Origin: Teichococcus oryzae
GTDB taxonomy: Bacteria > Pseudomonadota > Alphaproteobacteria > Acetobacterales > Acetobacteraceae
NCBI RefSeq assembly: GCF_008386565.1
Contig: NZ_VUKA01000004.1
Span: 124,001-188,000, forward strand
Direction of reading: 5' to 3'
DNA: 64,000 bases
The notes under the pieces are model-generated. The model had not been told where the DNA came from. It saw only the letters and a list, made by a program, of their open reading frames with translations, and ran no database searches. Position 1 is the first letter of the stretch. Each line of letters starts with the position of its first letter. The translations under genes were made by a program, and so were the position numbers. Positions 8,685-17,273 of the stretch are shown in pieces.

Positions 8685-9347
8685 ATGCAGATCGAACTCG
8701 CCGCAGCCGACGGCCACCGCCTTTCCGCCTGGCGCGCCGGGCCGGAGGATGCCACCCGCGCCCTGGTGGTGGTGCAGGAAATCTTTGGCGTGAACCGCCA
8801 CATGCGCCATGTCTGCGACCAGTTCGCGGCCGAGGGCTATGCCGTGGTCTGCCCGGCCCTGTTCGACCGCGCCGAGCCGGGCGTCGAGCTGGGCTACGGC
8901 CCCGAGGACCGCAAGCAGGGCATGGCGCTGCGCGGCCGGATCGACGCCGCGGCGACGCTGCTGGACATCGAGGCCGCCGCCGCCGCCCTGCCGGCGGGCG
9001 CGAAGCGGGGCATCGTCGGCTATTGCTGGGGCGGCACCGTCGCCTGGCACGGCGCCACGCGCAGCCAGTGCTTCGCGGCCTCGGTCGGCTATTACGGCGG
9101 CGGCATCGCGGCGGCGAAGGAGGAAAGGCCCTCCTGCCCCGTGCAGCTGCATTTCGGCGCCGAGGATCACGGCATTCCCCTGGCCGATGTGGATGCGGTC
9201 CGTGCCGCCCAGCCGGGGGTGGAGGTGTTCGTTTATCCCGGCGCCGGCCACGGCTTCGCCTGCGAGGAGCGCGATTCCTTCAACGCCGCCGCGACGGAGC
9301 AGGCGATGAAGCGGACCTTGGCCTTTCTTGCCCGCCATCTCGGCTGA
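8685..9347 (+). CDS. Dienelactone hydrolase family protein
   Basis: A 220-residue alpha/beta hydrolase. The Cys nucleophile is at 114 in GYCWGG, with Asp161 (HFGAEDHGI) and His189 (PGAGHGF) completing the triad, as in carboxymethylenebutenolidase. The QEIFGVN motif near residue 31 is diagnostic. In the chlorocatechol pathway this enzyme opens dienelactones; most chromosomal homologues have unknown substrates, and no catechol genes lie nearby. A small membrane protein gene begins 6 nt downstream. Confidence 0.9.
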   Translation: MQIELAAADGHRLSAWRAGPEDATRALVVVQEIFGVNRHMRHVCDQFAAEGYAVVCPALFDRAEPGVELGYGPEDRKQGMALRGRIDAAATLLDIEAAAAALPAGAKRGIVGYCWGGTVAWHGATRSQCFAASVGYYGGGIAAAKEERPSCPVQLHFGAEDHGIPLADVDAVRAAQPGVEVFVYPGAGHGFACEERDSFNAAATEQAMKRTLAFLARHLG

Positions 9348-9353
9348 ACGGCA

Positions 9354-9515
9354 GTGAGCTATCTTCTGGCTTCCGGCATCGCCCTGGTGCTTCTGGCGGC
9401 GCTGACCTTCGGCGGCATGGCGGAGTTCGACTCCCCGCCGGTGATCATGTTCGCCCTGCTGGCCGTGGGCGCGGTTTTCATGGCCTTCCGCGGCCGCAAC
9501 CCGGACGACCGTTAA
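9354..9515 (+). CDS. Small two-helix membrane protein
   Basis: A 53-residue frame starting at GTG 9354, 6 nt after the hydrolase stop and ending in TAA at 9515. Residues 3-20 (YLLASGIALVLLAALTFG) and 30-46 (VIMFALLAVGAVFMAF) are hydrophobic, joined by a short acidic/Pro loop, with a charged RGRNPDDR tail. That pattern looks like a real two-pass inner-membrane protein. Not recognised; probably co-expressed with the hydrolase. Confidence 0.55.
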   Translation: MSYLLASGIALVLLAALTFGGMAEFDSPPVIMFALLAVGAVFMAFRGRNPDDR

Positions 9516-9577
9516 AGCCCTTCCAGGGCGGCGGCATCGGCTTCATGCTGCCTGCCCGCTTGCACAGGCCGCCACCG

Positions 9578-10312
9578 ATGCCCGAGCCCATCCCGCCCCC
9601 CGTCATCGACGCCGTCCGCGCGCAGGGCTTCGCCGCCCTGCCCGCCGCGGAGGCACGGCATCTGTTCGATGAACCCGGCACGGCGCTGCAAGGCGCCGCC
9701 TGGAACAGCTTCGCCGCCAGCTGGGACGATCTGCGCCCCGACCGGCACATGGCGGATCATGGCCGCTACCGGCTGCGCCGCCACGCCGTGTGGCGGCTGG
9801 CCGCCGGCGATGCCGCGCTGACGCGGGCGCCGCACCAGCCCCATTACCAGAGCCTGGACAACAATCCCCTGAATGGCGGCATCGAGCGCTGGTTCGAGCC
9901 GGTGGAGGAATCCGTCGCCACCGGCCCCGCCTTCAGCACCCTGCTGCGCGGCACCCGCGCGGTGTTCGACGCGCTGCGCCCCGGCACCTCCTGGCAGGTC
10001 GAGGCGCACCAGTTCCGCATCCAGGCCCGCACCGGGGAAGCCGGCAAGCCGACCCCCGAGGGCATGCACCGGGACGGCGTGGATTTCGTGCTGGTGACGC
10101 TGATCGGCCGGCACAATGTCGCCGGCGGCACCACGGCGATCCGCGTCGATGGCCAGGCGGATGACGCGGCGAGCTTCACCCTGACCGATCCGATGGACAG
10201 CGTGCTGCTGGATGACCACCGCGTCTGGCACGGGGTCACCCCCGTCCTGCCACTCGATCCGGCGCGGGATGGGCACCGGGACGTGCTGGTGCTCACCTTC
10301 CGCGCCGCCTGA
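9578..10312 (+). CDS. 2OG-Fe dioxygenase family protein
   Basis: A 244-residue protein of the PF10014 type. The iron ligands appear as His164 and Asp166 (MHRDGVDFVLV) and His218 (VWHGVTPV), with the 2-oxoglutarate-binding Arg probably in the C-terminal GHRDVLVLTFR. The family includes amino-acid hydroxylases such as isoleucine 4-hydroxylase-like enzymes; the substrate here is unknown. The start is set at ATG 9578; an in-frame ATG at 9545 would add 11 residues without family-like sequence. It converges on the ABC transporter operon. Confidence 0.82.
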   Translation: MPEPIPPPVIDAVRAQGFAALPAAEARHLFDEPGTALQGAAWNSFAASWDDLRPDRHMADHGRYRLRRHAVWRLAAGDAALTRAPHQPHYQSLDNNPLNGGIERWFEPVEESVATGPAFSTLLRGTRAVFDALRPGTSWQVEAHQFRIQARTGEAGKPTPEGMHRDGVDFVLVTLIGRHNVAGGTTAIRVDGQADDAASFTLTDPMDSVLLDDHRVWHGVTPVLPLDPARDGHRDVLVLTFRAA

Positions 10313-10347
10313 GGCCAGAGCCGGACGCCCGGCCGCCCCCTTCCGTT

Positions 10348-11235
10348 TCAGCCGGCCAGGGGCGCGTCCGCCATCACCTGCAGATGGCCGAGGGAGCAAC
10401 GCTCCACCCGCCCCGAAACGCCATACACCTCGGCCAGCAGCCCGGGCGTCAGGGTGCGCTCGGGCTCGCCCTCGGCGCGCAGCGTGCCCTCGCCCAGCAC
10501 CACGATATGGTCGGCGAAGCGCGCCGCGAGGCCGAGATCGTGCAGCACCACCACGGTGACCAGCCCCTTCTCCCGCGTCAGCTGCTGCACCAGCCGCATC
10601 ACCTGCAACTGGTAACGCAGGTCGAGCGCGCTGGTCGGCTCGTCCAGCAGCAGCACCTCCGGCTTGCGCACCAGCGCCTGGGCCAGCCCGGCCATCTGCC
10701 GCTGCCCGCCCGACAGGCGGTCCAGCCCGACCAGCGCCAGATGGGCGATGCCAAGCTGCTCCAGCAGGGCCAGCGCCTGCTCGGCCGCCTGCCGCCCGGA
10801 AACCGCCATGCCGCCGGCCCCCGGCGGGCTGGCCTTGAGCGCCCCCACCAGCGCCTCCATCACGGTCAGCGCGACGCCCTGCGGCAGGCTTTGCGGCATG
10901 TAGGTGATGTGCCGCGCCCGCGCTTCCAGCGAGCGCCCGATCATTTCCTGCCCGTTCAGCTTCACCGAGCCGCGCGCCGGCAGCAGCCCGGCCAGACCGC
11001 GCAGCAGCGTGGACTTGCCGGCGCCGTTCGGCCCCAGCAGCGCGGTGATGTGGCCGCCGGCCAGCGGCGCCAGGCTGACCTCGCGCAGGATGGTGCGCCG
11101 GCCATAGCCAAGCGTCAGGCCGGCGATCTCCAGTTGCAGCCCCGCCCCCGTCGCCTGGGCGCCGAGCGGCCATGTCCCGGCCAGCGGCCGCTGCTGCACG
11201 CCCATGCGCCAAGCCTCCTGCAATGCGGCGCTCAT
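10348..11235 (-). CDS. Iron-complex ABC transporter ATP-binding protein
   Basis: A 295-residue FecE/FepC-type ATPase. It has Walker A GPNGAGKST, the Q-loop in MPQSLPQG, the LSGGQ signature and Walker B VLLLDEP, with the switch His in VVLHDLG. It powers import of a ferric siderophore, haem or cobalamin-type ligand. The start ATG at 11235 overlaps the permease stop by 4 nt (ATGA), so translation is coupled. It is the third gene of the receptor-permease-ATPase operon. About 35 nt of basic, non-family N-terminal sequence precedes the ABC core. Confidence 0.93.
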   Translation of the reverse strand: MSAALQEAWRMGVQQRPLAGTWPLGAQATGAGLQLEIAGLTLGYGRRTILREVSLAPLAGGHITALLGPNGAGKSTLLRGLAGLLPARGSVKLNGQEMIGRSLEARARHITYMPQSLPQGVALTVMEALVGALKASPPGAGGMAVSGRQAAEQALALLEQLGIAHLALVGLDRLSGGQRQMAGLAQALVRKPEVLLLDEPTSALDLRYQLQVMRLVQQLTREKGLVTVVVLHDLGLAARFADHIVVLGEGTLRAEGEPERTLTPGLLAEVYGVSGRVERCSLGHLQVMADAPLAG

Positions 11236-12293
11236 GCGCGCCGGCCCCGGGTGAACACCAGGGCGATGAACACGGGCACGCCGACCAGAGCGGTGACGAT
11301 GCCGATCGGCACCAGCAGCCCCGGCACCATCATCTTGCTGGCCACCGAGGACAGCGACAGCAGCAGCGCGCCGCACAACGCCGCCGCCGGCAGGAAGAAG
11401 CGGTGATCCTCCCCCACCAGCAGCCGCGCCGCATGCGGCCCGACCAGGCCGACAAAGCCGATGGTGCCGACAAAGGCCACCGACACGCCGGACAACAGCG
11501 ACACGCGCAGAAGCGCGCCGTTGCGCAGCTTCTCGGCATCAACGCCAAAGGACAGCGCGCGTTCCTCGCCGAGCCGCAGCGCCGTCAGCTTCCAGGCGGC
11601 GCGGGCGCAGAACGGGATGCAGACTGCGAAGGCCAGCGCCATGATGCCGATCTTGGGCCAGGTGGCGCGCGCCAGGCTGCCCATCGACCAGAACACCAGC
11701 TGCTGCAGCGCCTGCTCGGTGGCGACGAATTGCAGCAGGGCCACGGCGGCGTTGAAGGCGAACACCAGGGCGATGCCGAACAGCACCAGCGCCTCCACCC
11801 CCGCGCCGCGCAGCTTGGACAGGGAGCGCAGCAGCAGCACCGACAGGAAGGCGAACAGGAAGGCATTGCCCGAGAGCAGCCAGCTCTGCGGCACCCAGGG
11901 AATGCCGACGCCGAGCACGATGGCCAGCGCCGCGCCGAGGGAGGCGGCGGAGGACACGCCCAGGGTAAAGGGGCTGGCCAGCGGGTTGTTCAGCACCGTC
12001 TGCATCTCGGCGCCCGCCAGCGCCAGCGCGCCGCCCACCAGCACCGCCATGATGGCATAGGGCAGCCGCACATCGAGCACGATCACCGAAACCGGCCCGC
12101 TGGCGGCCGAGGGGTTCAGCAACACTCCGACCACGTCGGCGAGGCCGAGGCGGGAGGGCCCCGTCGCCACGTCCAGCAGCAGGGAGCCGCACAGCATCAC
12201 CACCAGCGCCGCGAGCAGCAGCGTGCGCCGCAGCAACAGGCTGCGATAGCCGCTGGCCGCCTCGGAAGGCGAAGCGGACAGGGCAGCGCTCAC
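11232..12293 (-). CDS. Iron-complex ABC transporter permease (FecCD family)
   Basis: A 353-residue integral membrane protein with about ten hydrophobic helices. It carries FecCD landmarks: LPYAIMAVLVGGALALAGAE near the first gate helices, NPLASPFTLGVSSAASLGA, and the coupling-helix region GTIGFVGLVGPHAARLLVG. The start is the GTG at 12293, which overlaps the receptor stop as GTGA; a longer frame upstream lies inside the receptor gene. It forms the homodimeric inner-membrane channel for the neighbouring receptor and ATPase. Confidence 0.93.
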   Translation of the reverse strand: MSAALSASPSEAASGYRSLLLRRTLLLAALVVMLCGSLLLDVATGPSRLGLADVVGVLLNPSAASGPVSVIVLDVRLPYAIMAVLVGGALALAGAEMQTVLNNPLASPFTLGVSSAASLGAALAIVLGVGIPWVPQSWLLSGNAFLFAFLSVLLLRSLSKLRGAGVEALVLFGIALVFAFNAAVALLQFVATEQALQQLVFWSMGSLARATWPKIGIMALAFAVCIPFCARAAWKLTALRLGEERALSFGVDAEKLRNGALLRVSLLSGVSVAFVGTIGFVGLVGPHAARLLVGEDHRFFLPAAALCGALLLSLSSVASKMMVPGLLVPIGIVTALVGVPVFIALVFTRGRRA

Positions 12294-13408
12294 TTGAGGC
12301 TGGTCCAGTAGGTTCCCTCCAGCGGCACCGCCAGGAAGCGGCGGTTCATCTCGGCCAGGGTCGCGGCCGGATCGACATCCGCGAACAGCTCGGGATGGAC
12401 CCATCGCGCCAGCGCCTCAAGCGCCAGGATGTTGTAGGGGCTGTTGTAGAAATTGTGCCACAGCGCGTGGGCCCGGCCTTCCTTCACCGCCGTCAGGTCG
12501 CGGATGCCGGGGCGGGCGGTGGTGCCGCGCAGACCGGCCATCGCCTTCTCCGGCGTCACGCCGGCGCCGACGGAAGGCGCGGTGTCGTCCTTGGCGCTGG
12601 TGCCGCCGGTGGCGACGTAAACGGCCGGGTCCTGTTGCAGCACGTATTCCAGGTTCAGCGGGCCGAGCGGGCCCGGGATCACCGCCTTGCCGATATTGGT
12701 GCCGCCCACGAAGTCGATGAAGTCGCCCAGATTGCCGTTGCCGGGGGAGCCGCAGCATTCCCGGCCGCCGCCGGCGCGCATCTCCATCAGGATGGTCGGC
12801 GCGGCGGGCTTCGCGGTTTCCAGCGTGCGGGCGATCCGGTCGATGCGCTCCTGCTGCCAGGCAAGGAACTCCTCCGCCTGCTTTTCCCGCCCGATCGCCT
12901 GGCCGAGCAGGCGCAGGCTGGGCGCGGTGTTCTTCAGCGGATGGGCGCGGAAATCGATGAACAGCACCGGCACGCCGGCGCGGGCGAACTGTTCCACCAC
13001 GTCGCTGCCCTTGCTCGGGGCATGGCCGCCCTCGGCGCCCAGCACCACGAGGTCCGGGCGCAGCGCCAGCGCGCTTTCCACCGAGAAGGTCTCGGCCGAG
13101 GAAGCGCCCACCACCGGGATCTGCTCGGTCTCCGGGAAGCGGGCGACATATTGCGCGTAGCCGGCCGGGTCGAGGCGCTTGAACTCGCCCATCCAGCCCG
13201 CCACCAGGGCGACGGGGTTGTTCCGCTCCAGCAGGGCGAGGGCGTGGATGAAGCGGCCCTCCCCCAGCAGCACGCGCTTGGCCGGGGCCTGCAGCACGAC
13301 GTCCTGGCCCGCGAGGTCGCGCAGGCGGATGGTTTCCGCTTCGGCACCCCCCGGCGTCCAGGCGAACAATGTCAGCGCAACGGCACAGAACAGGCTTCGA
13401 AGCGTCAC
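12290..13408 (-). CDS. ABC transporter substrate-binding protein, iron-complex type
   Basis: A 372-residue periplasmic receptor. Residues 1-24 from GTG 13408 (TLRSLFCAVALTLF...GGAEA) form a Sec signal peptide. The mature part has the PF01497 layout: VLLGEGRFIHALALL at the start of lobe 1, PDLVVLGAEGG, and LEYVLQQDPAVYVATGG in lobe 2. The GTG is preferred over the ATG at 13441 because GGAAG lies 8 nt upstream and because a candidate Fur box abuts that ATG. It heads the operon with permease and ATPase. The ligand (siderophore, haem) is not readable. Confidence 0.88.
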   Translation of the reverse strand: MTLRSLFCAVALTLFAWTPGGAEAETIRLRDLAGQDVVLQAPAKRVLLGEGRFIHALALLERNNPVALVAGWMGEFKRLDPAGYAQYVARFPETEQIPVVGASSAETFSVESALALRPDLVVLGAEGGHAPSKGSDVVEQFARAGVPVLFIDFRAHPLKNTAPSLRLLGQAIGREKQAEEFLAWQQERIDRIARTLETAKPAAPTILMEMRAGGGRECCGSPGNGNLGDFIDFVGGTNIGKAVIPGPLGPLNLEYVLQQDPAVYVATGGTSAKDDTAPSVGAGVTPEKAMAGLRGTTARPGIRDLTAVKEGRAHALWHNFYNSPYNILALEALARWVHPELFADVDPAATLAEMNRRFLAVPLEGTYWTSLK

Positions 13409-13442
13409 AGGCAGATCTTCCGGCGAATGAGGTGCTGCCAAT

Positions 13443-13457
13443 GGATAATCATTCGCA
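13443..13457 (-). promoter_or_regulatory. Candidate Fur box/operator of the iron-type ABC operon
   Basis: On the minus strand TGCGAATGATTATCC matches the 7-1-7 Fur consensus TGATAATnATTATCA at 11 of 14 defined positions. It sits 35 nt upstream of the GTG start and overlaps a possible -10 (TATCCA) whose -35 would be TTGTTC, 16 nt away. This is the expected place for iron repression. Confidence 0.55.
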
Positions 13458-13517
13458 ACTGGAGAACAAGCCTTGATCTTCGTCAGCCGCCATGCAGGCG
13501 GCGGGTGACGGCGGGCC

Positions 13518-14597
<1,080 letters not shown>

Positions 14598-14717
14598 CAG
14601 AAAGGCTTCCTTGTCCATCGGCCGGTTCAACATCCTGGGCACCATATAGGCGGCGCGGCGCAAAAGCGGAGACGACACCATGGCGCGGCGGCGCATGATC
14701 CGGAAAGGGGCTGATTC

Positions 14718-17162
14718 TCAGCCGGCCGCGGCCCGTGGCGGATCTTCCGGCCAGTCATGCTTCGGGTAGCGGCCGCGCATCTCCTTGCGCACTTCGGCCC
14801 AGCTGCCGCGCCAGAAGCCCGGAAGGTCGGCGGTGACGGCGATGGGGCGGCCGGCGGGCGACAACAGCGCCACCTGCAGCGGAATCCGCCCGCCCGCCAG
14901 CTTCGGCAGATCCGCCAGCCCGAACAGCCATTGCGCCCGCGCCTCCAGCCGGGGCACCTCCCCGGAGTAGTCGATGGCGGCTGAGCGGCCGCCGGGCAGT
15001 TCCACCCGCGGCGGCAATTCGGCATCCAGCCGGCGCAACAGCGGATGCGGCGGCAGCGCCCGCAGCATCGCCACCACGTCCAGCCCCCTCAGCTGCGACA
15101 GCTTGGTCATCCCCGCCAGCCAGGGCACCAGCCAGGCGCTGCCCCCGGCCGCCAGCCCAGCATCGGACACGTCCGGCCAGTCCCCGCCTTCCAGCCGGTG
15201 CATCCAGCCGAGCCGGGCGCGGCACTGCTCCGCCGCCTTGCTCCAGTCGAGGTCGCGGAAGGCGCGGGAAGCAGCGGCCTCGGCCAGCGCCACCGCCACG
15301 GCATGCGGGTCGGCATGCGGCAGGGTCGCCTCCTCCAGCACCAGCGGGCCGAGGCGCAGGCGGCGGCGCGCCACGACGCTGTTGCTGCGCGGGTCGAAGG
15401 CGGCGCCTTCCTCCCGCACCAGCCGCTCCGGGAACTTCGCCTCCAGGGCGGCGCGGGTGAGCGGCGCGGCCATGCGGATGCGCGCCTCGGTGCCGGCAAG
15501 TTCCAGGTCCGCCACCGCCAGCAGCGGCGCCTTGCCCAGCCGGTCGGTGGCGGGCAGCCGCGCGCCCTGCCCCGAGCTCAGGCGGAAGGCGCCGTCCATC
15601 GTGCCGCGCTTCGCCGCGATGCGGTCCGGAAAGCCGGCGGCCAGCAGCAGGCCCGGATCGCCATGCGCCGCGACATTGCCATGGATGCCCAGGCGGCGCC
15701 GGTGCAGCGCCACGGCGCGCCGGATGCGCCCCAGGGCGGCGCGGTCGGCGTTCGGGTCGTCGGCGCCGGCCAGCAGGTCCAGCCGAAGCTGGATGTCCGA
15801 CGGCGCCTCCTTTCCCCGGATCGGGTCGCGCTCCTCCAGCAGCGCCGCCAGCTCGGCGGCCAGCGCGGCCTCGCCGGGCTCCGCCGCCTCGGCCATCATG
15901 CGGGCCAAGCGGGGATGGGTGCCGAGCCGCGCCATGCGCCGGCCCATCGCAGTGATCCGCCCTTCCGCGTCCAGCGCGTCGAGGTCGCGCAGCAGGGCCC
16001 GGGCGGCGGCGAGCGCCCCGGCGGGCGGCTGGTCCAGAAAGGCCATGGCGGCCGGGTCGGCGCCCCAGGCGGCGCAATCCAGCGCCAGGCCGGAAAGCTC
16101 CGATTCCAGGATCTCCGGCCGGTCGGACAATGGCAGGCCGCGATGCAGCGCCTCGGTCCAGAGGCGGATGGCGACGCCCGGCTCGGTGCGGCCGGCGCGG
16201 CCGGCACGCTGCTCGGCGGCGGCGCGGGAGATGCGCAGCGTCGCGAGCCGCGCGAGGCCGGTGGCCGGGTCCAGACGCGGGGCACGGCGGAAGCCGCCAT
16301 CCACCACGATCCGCACGCCGGGCACGGTGAGCGAGGTTTCGGCGATGGAGGTGGCCAGCACCACCTTCCGGCGCGGGGACGGGTTCAGCGCGCGATCCTG
16401 TTCCGCCGGCGGCAGCTCCCCATGCAAGGGCAACACCTCGGCGGCGACGCCGCCCAGCCGCTCGGCGGTGCGGCGGATCTCGCCCCAGCCCGGCAGAAAG
16501 GCCAGCACGTCGCCTGGATGCTCGGCCAGCGCGCCACGGATGGCCGAGGCCATGGCGTCCGGCAGGTCCCGCCCGTCGCGCAGGTCGCGCGGGCGGTATT
16601 CCACCGCCACCGGAAAGGCCCGGCCCAGGCTCTCGATGACGGGGGCGTCCAGCAGGCGGGCGAAGCCTTCCGCCTCCAGCGTCGCCGACATGGCCAGAAG
16701 GCGCAGCTCCGGCCGCAGCGCCCGTTGCAGGTCGAGGCAGAGCGCCAGCGCCAGGTCGGTGTCCAGGTTGCGCTCATGCGCCTCGTCGAACAGCACCGCC
16801 GCCACGCCGTCGAGGCCGGGGTCGGATTGCAGCCGGCGGACCAGCAGCCCCTCGGTCACCACCTCCACCCGCGTCGCCTCCGACACGGCGCGGTCGAGCC
16901 GGGTGACGACGCCCACCGTGCCGCCCAGCGACTCCCCCAGCAATTCGGACATGCGGCGGGCGGCGGCGCGGGCGGCGACCCGGCGCGGCTCCAGCACCAG
17001 GATCTTCTGGCCGGCGGCCCAGGGCTCGTCCTTGAGCATCAGCGGCACCAGCGTGGTCTTGCCGGCGCCAGGGGGCGCCACCAGCACGGCGTTGGAGCCG
17101 GCGCGGAGCACCTCGGCCAGGCGCGGCAGGGCTTCGGTGACGGGCAATTCGGGCAGGGACAT
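14718..17162 (-). CDS. hrpB: ATP-dependent RNA helicase HrpB
   Basis: An 814-residue DEAH-box helicase, the usual HrpB size. Walker A is VAPPGAGKTT (about residues 28-37) and the DEAH box is at 126-129 (LFDEAHERNLD). Motif III appears as AMSATLEAEGF and motif VI as AEQRAGRAGRTEPG, followed by the HA2/OB region and the HrpB C-terminal domain. The cellular role of HrpB is poorly defined. The frame stays open far upstream, but MSLPELPVTEALP is the family N-terminus. It is divergent from the DsbD-like gene with 111 nt between. Confidence 0.95.
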   Translation of the reverse strand: MSLPELPVTEALPRLAEVLRAGSNAVLVAPPGAGKTTLVPLMLKDEPWAAGQKILVLEPRRVAARAAARRMSELLGESLGGTVGVVTRLDRAVSEATRVEVVTEGLLVRRLQSDPGLDGVAAVLFDEAHERNLDTDLALALCLDLQRALRPELRLLAMSATLEAEGFARLLDAPVIESLGRAFPVAVEYRPRDLRDGRDLPDAMASAIRGALAEHPGDVLAFLPGWGEIRRTAERLGGVAAEVLPLHGELPPAEQDRALNPSPRRKVVLATSIAETSLTVPGVRIVVDGGFRRAPRLDPATGLARLATLRISRAAAEQRAGRAGRTEPGVAIRLWTEALHRGLPLSDRPEILESELSGLALDCAAWGADPAAMAFLDQPPAGALAAARALLRDLDALDAEGRITAMGRRMARLGTHPRLARMMAEAAEPGEAALAAELAALLEERDPIRGKEAPSDIQLRLDLLAGADDPNADRAALGRIRRAVALHRRRLGIHGNVAAHGDPGLLLAAGFPDRIAAKRGTMDGAFRLSSGQGARLPATDRLGKAPLLAVADLELAGTEARIRMAAPLTRAALEAKFPERLVREEGAAFDPRSNSVVARRRLRLGPLVLEEATLPHADPHAVAVALAEAAASRAFRDLDWSKAAEQCRARLGWMHRLEGGDWPDVSDAGLAAGGSAWLVPWLAGMTKLSQLRGLDVVAMLRALPPHPLLRRLDAELPPRVELPGGRSAAIDYSGEVPRLEARAQWLFGLADLPKLAGGRIPLQVALLSPAGRPIAVTADLPGFWRGSWAEVRKEMRGRYPKHDWPEDPPRAAAG

Positions 17163-17273
17163 GGGGCGCCGGCATAGGGCAGAACCGGGCCGGAAGGAAA
17201 CGCCGGCTCCGTTGCAACGCTTCTTCACCAGCCAACCCTTTCCCTTGAGACCGGAATCGGCTTTCACCCTGTC

